Shown here: piece by piece, positions 1-5,376 of the stretch | Layout: every line of letters starts with the position of its first letter | Position numbering within the stretch: the stretch's first letter is position 1 | Virus record (IMG/VR): IMGVR_UViG_3300037880_000006 | Coordinates: 1-21,734 of that record | Length of the DNA: 21,734 nt | From: a virus | Direction: 5' to 3' (one strand) | The notes under the pieces: generated by a model | Told to the model about the DNA's origin: nothing | Database searches by the model: none | What the model saw: only the letters and a program-made list of their open reading frames with translations | Program-made: the position numbers and the translations under genes

Positions 1-621
1 GCCGTGCGCGATGTCCGGCCGTGGGCCAATGGCGTGGCGCTGCAGCATGCGGACGGCAAACTTGCCTGCGTGGCGACCGACGGCGGATTGGCTGTGGTCA
101 ACGAGGTCGAACATGACTGCGAGGATTTCAGCCTGATTTTGCACAAGGACATCGTTGATCGGTTGCCGAAGATCGAGTCGGCCGAGATTCTTGAGCGGGG
201 CGTGCGGTTCGAGTGCGCGGCCGGGACCGTGACGGCGAATGCGATGGACGCGCAGTTTCCGAACTGGCAGCGGATCTTCAGCGTCAAGCAAAACCTGGCG
301 TTTCGCTGCGACACGAAGGGCCTGCTCGACGCTATCCATTCCAGCGCACCGTTCCAGGCCAACGGCAAGGCCGGCCGGGTGGTGCGGCTCGACGTGGGCG
401 AGGCCCTGAAAGTGTCGGGCAAGACCGAAACGCAGATGATGGAAGCCGAGATTGAGTGCGCGGGCGATCCGGTCAGCGCGGGGTTTCAGACGAAATACTG
501 GCTGGAAATTTTGAAGCAGGATTTGCCGGCGGAAATCGAAGTCCGGTTCACCGACGGCCAATCGCAATTCCAGATCAACAACGGCAACTGGCGGGCGGTA
601 ATCATGCCGCTCCGCGTTTAA
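1..621 (+). CDS. DNA polymerase III beta subunit-like sliding clamp (5' end outside the window)
   Basis: A ring-shaped clamp that tethers a DNA polymerase to its template. The visible 200-odd residues align, from memory, with the second half of bacterial DnaN: a DVRPWANG stretch corresponds to E. coli DVRYYLNG, followed by the conserved VATDG motif, then QFPNWQRIF (E. coli KFPDYRRVL) near the domain 2-3 boundary. Domain 3 has GFQTKYWLEIL (E. coli GFNVSYVLDVL), and the end is VIMPLRV where E. coli has VVMPMRL, so the C-terminal part of the peptide-binding pocket is kept. The frame is open at base 1. A GTG at 4 would start inside domain 2, and about 150 residues are missing compared with the family length of about 366, so the gene very probably begins upstream. 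It lies before a nuclease gene, consistent with a replication module. A clamp in a podovirus-type phage is uncommon. Family assignment is confident; the polymerase partner is not visible. Confidence 0.85.
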   Translation, partial: AVRDVRPWANGVALQHADGKLACVATDGGLAVVNEVEHDCEDFSLILHKDIVDRLPKIESAEILERGVRFECAAGTVTANAMDAQFPNWQRIFSVKQNLAFRCDTKGLLDAIHSSAPFQANGKAGRVVRLDVGEALKVSGKTETQMMEAEIECAGDPVSAGFQTKYWLEILKQDLPAEIEVRFTDGQSQFQINNGNWRAVIMPLRV

Positions 622-631
622 GGAGGATGAA

Positions 632-874
632 ATGGCTATCGTGAAAGTGGAACAAACAGTAACGCTGCGTGATGTCACGGTCGAAGTGGACGTTGACCTG
701 GCTGACATTGACGATGATGTGCTGGCGGCGGAACTGGAATCCCGCGGCTTTCTGGTGAAATACCCGAAAGACGGCGACCTGAACGAACTGCTCGACGCCT
801 TCAAGATCGGCGACCCGAATGCGCTGGAGCGGTGCAAGCGGTATCTGGAGGACATGACCGGGCGGACTATTTGA
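632..874 (+). CDS. Small acidic protein of unknown function
   Basis: An 80-residue protein I cannot assign to a named family. The N-terminal third alternates Val and Asp/Glu (TVEVDVDLADIDDD), suggesting a short beta strand region followed by an acidic helix. The C-terminal half looks helical and ends in a basic patch (RCKRYLEDMTGRTI). The start is well supported: AAGGAGG at 620-626 overlaps the stop codon of the clamp gene and sits 5 bases before the ATG, so the two genes are probably co-translated. Its place between a sliding clamp and a nuclease suggests a role in phage DNA metabolism, but that is inference from position only. No signal peptide or membrane segment is seen. Confidence 0.75.
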   Translation: MAIVKVEQTVTLRDVTVEVDVDLADIDDDVLAAELESRGFLVKYPKDGDLNELLDAFKIGDPNALERCKRYLEDMTGRTI

Positions 875-1269
875 AGGCGGTCTCCCGAAAGCTCAGCGAG
901 CACGCAATACAGGTCGCCTTCATCGACTGGGTGCGGATGAGCCAAAAACGCTACCCCGGCCTCGAGTTCGGGTTTGCTTGTCCGAACGGGAGCGCCAGGC
1001 ACCCGGCAGTCGCTGCCAAGCTCAAGGCCGAGGGCGTGCGCAAAGGCGTGCCGGATTGGTGGCTTCCCGTGCGGCGTAACGGGTTCAGTGGCTTAATTTT
1101 GGAATTCAAGGCCGGCAAGAACAAGCTCACGCCGGAGCAAAAAGATTACTTCAACTTCCTCCGCGGTGAGCAGTGGCACTGCGAGGTTTGCTATTCGACC
1201 GAGGAAGCGATCGAGCAGGTGAAACGGTATTTTCGTGCAGCGAACCGCCCAGCGGGAGGTGGCGTGTAA
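832..1269 (+). CDS. VRR-NUC domain nuclease
   Basis: A small nuclease of the VRR-NUC group (PD-(D/E)XK fold), a family used for structure-specific cutting such as Holliday-junction or flap processing. The order of motifs fits: SEHAIQVAFIDW (the Glu-Gln helix), then NGSARHP, then the glycine/lysine-rich GVRKGVPDWW with the catalytic Asp, then LILEFKAGKNKLTPEQ with the E-x-K pair and the downstream Gln, and finally a helix that begins STEEAIEQV. The length of 130-145 residues is normal for a stand-alone phage member. The start is uncertain. GTG at 832 overlaps the upstream gene by 43 bases with GGAG only two bases away. TTG at 871 gives a tidy TTGA overlap with that gene's stop and still keeps the whole domain. 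It probably serves replication, recombination or packaging of phage DNA. Confidence 0.85.
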   Translation: MQAVSGGHDRADYLKAVSRKLSEHAIQVAFIDWVRMSQKRYPGLEFGFACPNGSARHPAVAAKLKAEGVRKGVPDWWLPVRRNGFSGLILEFKAGKNKLTPEQKDYFNFLRGEQWHCEVCYSTEEAIEQVKRYFRAANRPAGGGV

Positions 1270-1377
1270 CACCCGCAGGCGGGGCCGGATGCCTCCCGGT
1301 TAACAAAGTTCCGGTGACCCGCCACCCATTCCGAAGTAAGTGGTTACTATTGCCAAACCCCTGAAAACCCTGTAGAA

Positions 1378-1409
1378 CGGCTGGGAATCCTTCCCGGGAG
1401 ACCCAGCCG
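1378..1409 (+). promoter_or_regulatory. Stem-loop with 8-bp perfect stem and an alternative inner hairpin
   Basis: CGGCTGGG at 1378-1385 pairs exactly with CCCAGCCG at 1402-1409, leaving a 16-base loop. The loop contains TTCCC (1391-1395), which can instead pair with GGGAA (1383-1387) over a 3-base loop, and a TCCCGGGA palindrome. The two folds share the GGG and exclude each other, as in attenuators. There is no run of T after the stem, so it is not a standard intrinsic terminator. Confidence 0.4.
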
Positions 1410-1456
1410 TGCCACAGTCCAGCTTCACAGCAGCCGGTAAACAGGCCGGCCTCCAA

Positions 1457-1470
1457 CCCCCGTCAGGGGG
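1457..1470 (+). promoter_or_regulatory. Hairpin that contains the Shine-Dalgarno site of the tail fibre gene
   Basis: CCCCC at 1457-1461 and GGGGG at 1466-1470 flank a GTCA loop. The AGGGGG strand is also the only Shine-Dalgarno-like sequence for the ATG at 1477, with a spacer of six bases. When folded, the ribosome site would be hidden, which could delay or limit fibre translation. The stem is short (5 GC pairs) but very stable per base pair. Confidence 0.4.
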
Positions 1471-1476
1471 TGTTCG

Positions 1477-3336
1477 ATGAGCGCCGCAACGCCGTTTGTT
1501 CCGGGCGCCGACTATAGCGCCGATGTCTCTCCAGGCGATCTGGGCAACGCCCTCGATGCCGACTTCGACGACCTCAAGCTCACTACCGACCAGATTCGCG
1601 CCAATCAGGCCCTGGTCCAACGCGATGATGGCCTCCCCGCCAACGCCACCATCCACCCCGACAGCTTCACCACCGCCAGCCTTGCCCTGATTGCGTCTGA
1701 CTGGACGCCGCGTGGGTTATGGCTCACGGCCACGGTCTATGCCATCGGGGACGTGGTGGAGGAATCAGGCACCAGCTACGTCTGCGCGGTGGCACACACC
1801 AGCGGCACCTTTGCAACCGATGACACGGCGGGCAAGTGGGTGCAGTTGTCCGATCGTCAAACGCTGCTCTACGCAGCGGCCGGCGGCACCGCTGACGTGA
1901 TTACTGCAGGGCTTCCGATCACCGTACTGGAGGACGGGCGCAGTTATTTCGTGTCCGCAGCGGCTGCCAATGCCACGACCACGCCGACGCTGAATGCGGC
2001 GAGTCTTGGCGCCAAGACCATCGTCAAGAACGGCAATCAGGCGCTGGTAGCGGGGGATATTTTCGGCTCCGGGCATGTGCTGCATCTGGTCTACCGCTCG
2101 GGGATCGGCAAGTTCGAGTTGCTGAATCCGGGCCAGTCTATCAGCGCGTACATCAAGACGCTGAACGTAGCGGCATCTGCTGCGGCAGCGCGGGTGACGC
2201 TCGATGTGCCCAGCAATGCCGAAGCGGTGCTGGATGCCATCTTCGACGCCAAGGGCGACTTGCTGGTGGCGACTGCCGCTGATACGCCCGCGCGCAAGGC
2301 GGCGGGCAGCGATGGCAAAATTCTCGTTCCGAGTTCCGGCGCGACGGACGGGCTGGCGTGGGTCGATATGGGCATCGCCATGTGGAACGGCGTGCTCAGT
2401 GCGTCCGTTGGCAGCAATGCGCTGACCCTGCAAGTGCTGACCAACGCTGGGGCCGCGCCCAGTGATGCCGACCCGGTGTTCGTGGCGTTCCGCGATGTGA
2501 CGCTGACCAGCGGGCAGTTCGTGGTGCGCAAACTCACGGCCGCGCTGTCGATCGTGGTGCCGGACACGGCCACCCTCGGCACGGCGAACGGCGTGGCCGC
2601 ACGTTTGTACTGTTTCCTTGCCGACGAGGCGGGGAGCGTGCGAATCGGTGTGTGGAACCCGTACAACTCCACCGGCCCAACCTTGGTTGGGCTCGACGAG
2701 AGCGACCTTATGACCTCGACGCTGATTGGCGTCGGATCGGACTCGGCGCAGACGGCATACACCAACGATGCGGTGACGGCGGTGGCATTCAGAACCATCG
2801 GCTACTGCGAAATCAGCGAAGCCACGGCGGGAACGTGGGCCACGGCGCCGACCAAAGTTCACACGCTCAAGCCGAGCGATGCGCGGACCGGCGACAAATT
2901 GCAGATGAAATACTCCGCAACGGGCGTGGTGGCAACCGGGACGACGCTTCTGCCGCTCGACAACACGATCCCGCAGATCACTGAGGGCAACCAGTACATG
3001 AGTCTGGCGGTCACGCCGTCCAACACGATCAATCTGCTGCAAATCGACGTGCAGGCGGCGATTGCCGCCAGCGTCTCTAACGACATGGGCGGGGCGCTGT
3101 TTCAGGATGCGACGGCGAACGCGTTGGTGGCGGCGAGTGTTGGCACTGCGGCGTCTAACCAGCAGTTTCAGTTCCTCCTCTCGCATCTGATGCGCGCAGC
3201 GACCGTTTCGGAGACGACCTTTCGTTTCCGCGCTGGAGGCAATTCAGCAGGGACTACAACCTTTAACGGCAAGTCCGGCGCCATTTACGGCGGGTCGGAA
3301 AATTCATTCATGCGAATCACGGAGATTTTCACATGA
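1477..3336 (+). CDS. Modular tail fibre (receptor-binding protein) with shared N-terminal anchor
   Basis: A 619-residue fibre built from parts common in phage fibres. Residues about 1-125 form the virion-anchor region, with QRDDG (48-52), HPDS, DW-PRGLW (75-82) and a Tyr/Trp-rich SYVC-AHT-KW segment (100-121) like small carbohydrate-binding modules. The same region opens the tailspike at 5377. Residues about 130-220 are a repeat-type module (GGTADVITA through LLNPG). Residues 258-290 carry the stem motif DAKGDLLVATAADTPA followed by GSDGKILVPSSG. From about residue 500, IPQITEGNQYMSLAVTP begins a C-terminal beta-sandwich seen at the tips of many fibres, which should be the receptor-binding end. 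It acts on the virion surface in host recognition. The ATG at 1477 follows AGGGGG. The stop overlaps the next gene as ATGA, so the two are translationally coupled. Confidence 0.88.
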   Translation: MSAATPFVPGADYSADVSPGDLGNALDADFDDLKLTTDQIRANQALVQRDDGLPANATIHPDSFTTASLALIASDWTPRGLWLTATVYAIGDVVEESGTSYVCAVAHTSGTFATDDTAGKWVQLSDRQTLLYAAAGGTADVITAGLPITVLEDGRSYFVSAAAANATTTPTLNAASLGAKTIVKNGNQALVAGDIFGSGHVLHLVYRSGIGKFELLNPGQSISAYIKTLNVAASAAAARVTLDVPSNAEAVLDAIFDAKGDLLVATAADTPARKAAGSDGKILVPSSGATDGLAWVDMGIAMWNGVLSASVGSNALTLQVLTNAGAAPSDADPVFVAFRDVTLTSGQFVVRKLTAALSIVVPDTATLGTANGVAARLYCFLADEAGSVRIGVWNPYNSTGPTLVGLDESDLMTSTLIGVGSDSAQTAYTNDAVTAVAFRTIGYCEISEATAGTWATAPTKVHTLKPSDARTGDKLQMKYSATGVVATGTTLLPLDNTIPQITEGNQYMSLAVTPSNTINLLQIDVQAAIAASVSNDMGGALFQDATANALVAASVGTAASNQQFQFLLSHLMRAATVSETTFRFRAGGNSAGTTTFNGKSGAIYGGSENSFMRITEIFT

Positions 3337-3617
3337 TCCGCGTCATCTACTCGTCGGAGCCGAAGTTCCCGCCAACCGACCAGCACCCGGACTGCAACCG
3401 CATCCAGATCGGCGCCTTTTGGGTGGACTACATTGGCGCGCTTCCGACCCAGCAGGAGGTGGATGCGATCGTAAACCGGCCGCCGATAGACCGCTCCGAC
3501 ATGGACAACATCGAGAAGTCCCTGAAGGCGCTAGGTCTGGTCATGGCGAGTTGGAACGCCAAGACACCGGCGCAACTGAAGGCCGCATTCAAAGCCGCAT
3601 GGGATTCGTTGCCGTGA
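3333..3617 (+). CDS. Small protein coupled to the tail fibre, function unknown
   Basis: A 94-residue protein whose ATG overlaps the fibre stop codon (ATGA at 3333-3336), so it is translated with the fibre. The N-terminal half has the pattern HPDCNRIQIGAFWVDYIGALP followed by a PTQQEVDAIV segment; the C-terminal half is helical, ending KTPAQLKAAFKAAWDSLP. I have seen small proteins of this kind behind phage fibre genes, but cannot name a family with certainty. A fibre-assembly chaperone is the natural guess because of the coupling. A role in the adjacent lysis cassette is an alternative. No membrane segment or signal peptide is present. Confidence 0.7.
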   Translation: MIRVIYSSEPKFPPTDQHPDCNRIQIGAFWVDYIGALPTQQEVDAIVNRPPIDRSDMDNIEKSLKALGLVMASWNAKTPAQLKAAFKAAWDSLP

Positions 3618-3916
3618 ACTACTCCCCGTGGCCCGATCCCGGCAAGAACATCAAGTTTACCCTGCGGAAGTGCTACGCCATGCGCTGTAGCTACAACGGC
3701 AAATGGCCGCTGTGGGCGTTTAGAAAGACCTTTAAAACAACCTGGGGACGGTGGCCGTTCCTGACAATCCGGCTGGGCAAGTACGGTTTCTACATTGGGT
3801 GGAAGCCGATCAATCTGGAAGATGCGCACTTTGCGATTCCAGATGGATTCCCACGCACCAGTCCTGCTTGTGAATTGAGCATGAGAACCAGCAACAGCCG
3901 CCACGACAATGAGTGA
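3614..3916 (+). CDS. Aromatic, basic small protein of unknown function
   Basis: A 100-residue protein starting at GTG 3614, which overlaps the preceding stop as GTGA. An in-frame ATG at 3599 would add five residues but lacks a better ribosome site. The sequence is rich in Trp, Tyr, Phe, Lys and Arg, with a striking core KWPLWAFRKTFKTTWGRWPF and then RLGKYGFYIGWKPINLED. No transmembrane helix is convincing because charged residues interrupt it. I recognise this type from phage late regions near lysis genes but know no function. Base composition is lower in GC than its neighbours (about 53% in the 60 bases from 3721), so it may have come in separately. It might act at the membrane or on nucleic acid; that is open. 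Confidence 0.72.
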   Translation: MNYSPWPDPGKNIKFTLRKCYAMRCSYNGKWPLWAFRKTFKTTWGRWPFLTIRLGKYGFYIGWKPINLEDAHFAIPDGFPRTSPACELSMRTSNSRHDNE

Positions 3917-3918
3917 AG

Positions 3919-3924
3919 AAAGGA
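3919..3924 (+). promoter_or_regulatory. Shine-Dalgarno site that favours the start at 3933
   Basis: AAAGGA sits eight bases before the ATG at 3933. The alternative in-frame ATG at 3909 has no purine-rich site at the right distance and would overlap the upstream gene by eight bases. Confidence 0.55.
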
Positions 3925-3932
3925 CGCAGCCG

Positions 3933-4235
3933 ATGACTGACGGATGGAAAGAAATCTCAAGTTGGCTGTGGGGTTTGCTGGTGCCGATCATGTGGTATCT
4001 GAAATCGCGATCTGACAAGCAGGCGGACCAAATGACAGAGGATCTGAAAAACAAGGCCGACAAGTCGGAGCTTGATCGCCAGCGCAACAATATCGAGAAG
4101 CTGTTCGAGGAAGGCGCGGACTTGCGCAAGGACATGAACGGCGGCTTCGAGCGCATCACGCATCTGATCCATCACGGGCAGACGCAGATCCTGACAGAGT
4201 TGGCGAAGAAGCAGGACCGGCGTAACGGGGACTGA
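3933..4235 (+). CDS. Membrane-anchored coiled-coil protein of the lysis cassette
   Basis: A 100-residue protein with one hydrophobic segment near the N-terminus (SWLWGLLVPIMWYL) followed by a long charged helix with coiled-coil character to the C-terminus. The start at 3933 is preferred over 3909 because of AAAGGA at the correct distance. The layout resembles an inner-membrane spanin or a haemolysin XhlA-like accessory protein, and the gene lies directly before the endolysin (TGATG overlap at 4233-4237). However, the residues after the membrane segment are basic (KSRSDK) while those before it are acidic. By the positive-inside rule this places the coiled coil in the cytoplasm, which argues against a spanin. 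It could be a holin, antiholin or membrane regulator. The assignment to lysis is inference from context. Confidence 0.7.
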   Translation: MTDGWKEISSWLWGLLVPIMWYLKSRSDKQADQMTEDLKNKADKSELDRQRNNIEKLFEEGADLRKDMNGGFERITHLIHHGQTQILTELAKKQDRRNGD

Positions 4236-4657
4236 TGAACTACCGCCCGAAGCACTTCATCCTGCAGGAACTCGTCGGCCCGGATGTGTTTGCCGAGCGC
4301 GGTGAGCGTGCGTGGGAGTTGCTGCAACCGGCGGCGCTGGTGTCGCTAGACAAGTTGCGCTGGCGCTTCGGACCCGTGACGGTGAACAACTGGCACGCGG
4401 GCGGGCAGTACAAGGAAAGCGGGTTGCGCGAATGGGGCAGCATGACGGGCGCGAAGTGGTCGATGCACCGGTTCGGCGGCGCCTACGATTGCAAGTTCCG
4501 CGATGCGACGCCGCAGGAAGTGTACGACCTGATCCTGCTGCGGCCGGATGAGTTCCCGGAGATTACTACGCTGGAGAACATCATCGCAACGCCGACATGG
4601 CTGCATCATGACTGCCGCAACCACAACCGCGAAGGTATCTGGATAGTAAACCCGTAA
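4235..4657 (+). CDS. Endolysin, M15-type D,D-/L,D-peptidase
   Basis: A 140-residue zinc peptidase of the M15 group that cuts peptide stems in peptidoglycan. The first zinc motif SxHxxGxAxD is present as SMHRFGGAYD (76-85), giving His78 and Asp85 as ligands. The second part, W-x-H-x-D, is WLHHD (122-126), with His124 the likely third ligand. Glu114, ahead of it, is a candidate catalytic acid. The length is normal for a single-domain phage endolysin, and there is no separate cell-wall-binding domain. No signal peptide is visible, so release should depend on a holin. The ATG overlaps the previous stop (TGATG). The next gene encodes a two-helix membrane protein that fits the holin. The protein would act in the periplasm. 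Confidence 0.85.
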   Translation: MNYRPKHFILQELVGPDVFAERGERAWELLQPAALVSLDKLRWRFGPVTVNNWHAGGQYKESGLREWGSMTGAKWSMHRFGGAYDCKFRDATPQEVYDLILLRPDEFPEITTLENIIATPTWLHHDCRNHNREGIWIVNP

Positions 4658-4667
4658 GGAGACGACT

Positions 4668-4841
4668 ATGAACGGAAAGAAAATCTCAGCCGGTGCAGCC
4701 GGCGGCGCCATCGCAGTGATTATCTGCTGGGTTGTGGAGGAATTTGCGAAGGTCACGATCCCGGCAGAAGTCGCCGCGTCCGGCGCAACGCTGCTGACGA
4801 TCATTGCCAGCGCGCTGATCCCTGACGAAATGGAGGCGTGA
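4668..4841 (+). CDS. Small two-helix membrane protein, holin candidate
   Basis: A 57-residue reading frame directly after the endolysin. AAGGAG at 4656-4661 overlaps the endolysin stop region and lies six bases before the ATG, a strong site. The protein has two hydrophobic stretches, AGGAIAVIICWVV and ASGATLLTIIASALI, separated by a short polar loop (EEFAKVTIPAEV). There is a basic N-terminal start (NGKK) and an acidic tail (IPDEMEA). This is the size and topology of small class II-type holins, which form lesions in the inner membrane and let the endolysin out. The stop overlaps the start of the lipoprotein gene (TGATG at 4839-4843... with ATG at 4841). It was supported by direct reading because it is short. 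Holin function is inferred from topology and position. Confidence 0.75.
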   Translation: MNGKKISAGAAGGAIAVIICWVVEEFAKVTIPAEVAASGATLLTIIASALIPDEMEA

Positions 4842-5173
4842 TGAAAGCACTCAACGCACTGTGGCTATTGGCGCTGCTGCTGTCCGGCTGCGCTCAACTT
4901 GGCATCGCGCCGGCCAAATCATTCGACGACCGGCTGGCCTACGCCTACGGCACCAACACGGCAATACGCGAAGCCTCGACATCCGCGCTCAACGCCAAGC
5001 AGATCACCAGCGAGGACATGGAGCATGTCATGGCCGTGAACGATCAGGCGCGGTCCATCCTGGATGCGGCGCGCGGCATGAAAGGTATTGACCCGAAGGC
5101 TGCGGAAGGCCGCCTGGTGTTGGCCACCAATCTGCTGGTGCAGTTGCAACAGTATCTCAGGAGCCGCCAATGA
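4841..5173 (+). CDS. Lipoprotein of the lysis cassette, outer-membrane spanin candidate
   Basis: A 110-residue protein with a textbook lipoprotein signal: basic Lys2, a hydrophobic core (LNALWLLALL) and the lipobox LSGC with Cys17 as the lipidated residue. Position +2 is Ala, not Asp, so sorting to the outer membrane is expected. The mature part is helical and Ala-rich, without the proline-rich stretch typical of Rz1. The ATG at 4841 is chosen over a GTG three bases earlier because it overlaps the holin stop. Next to endolysin and holin genes, the likely job is to help disrupt the outer membrane. A structural or superinfection-exclusion lipoprotein is the alternative. Lipoprotein status is confident; spanin function is not. 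Confidence 0.8.
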   Translation: MKALNALWLLALLLSGCAQLGIAPAKSFDDRLAYAYGTNTAIREASTSALNAKQITSEDMEHVMAVNDQARSILDAARGMKGIDPKAAEGRLVLATNLLVQLQQYLRSRQ

Positions 5174-5370
5174 CAGTCGATCTGGCAATCACGCTACTCA
5201 TCGCGCTGGCGAACAACGCCGGGCGCATTTCCACCGCCATTTCCCAAGCGCAGGCCGAAGGGCGAACAGAACTCACTGACGCCGAGTTCGACGCAATCAT
5301 GGCCAACGACGACGCCGCGCGCATCCGGCAGGAAGCTGCGCTGGCAAAGGCGAAGGCCGAAGGCAGGTAA
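5170..5370 (+). CDS. Small helical protein at the end of the lysis cassette
   Basis: A 66-residue protein whose ATG overlaps the lipoprotein stop (ATGA at 5170). It begins with a moderately hydrophobic helix (LAITLLIALANNAGRI), followed by a charged amphipathic helix (AQAEGRTELTDAEFDAIM) and an Ala/Lys/Glu tail. The hydrophobic part is too short and polar to be a firm membrane anchor. Small proteins of this type often follow a lipoprotein in phage lysis regions, but I know no defined role. Tight coupling to the lipoprotein suggests the two act together. Confidence 0.7.
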   Translation: MTVDLAITLLIALANNAGRISTAISQAQAEGRTELTDAEFDAIMANDDAARIRQEAALAKAKAEGR

Positions 5371-5376
5371 TCAGTC

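Larger units (their letters stand above)
1270..1476 (+). promoter_or_regulatory. Non-coding junction with several inverted repeats before the virion genes
   Basis: This is the longest gap between genes in the window and lies where the replication genes end and the structural and lysis genes begin. No convincing reading frame fills it. It holds a short CCCG/CGGG hairpin just after the nuclease stop (1272-1283), an imperfect CCGG-bounded repeat near 1298-1316, the 8-bp stem at 1378-1409 and the CCCCC/GGGGG stem at 1457-1470. A TACTAT near 1345-1350 could be a -10 box, but no good -35 is present. A transcription switch or mRNA-processing region is plausible from position; the sequence alone does not prove it. 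Confidence 0.4.

Noticed and set aside
1378-1409. Intrinsic terminator before the fibre gene
   Set aside because: The stem is good but no T run follows, so a classic Rho-independent terminator is not supported.
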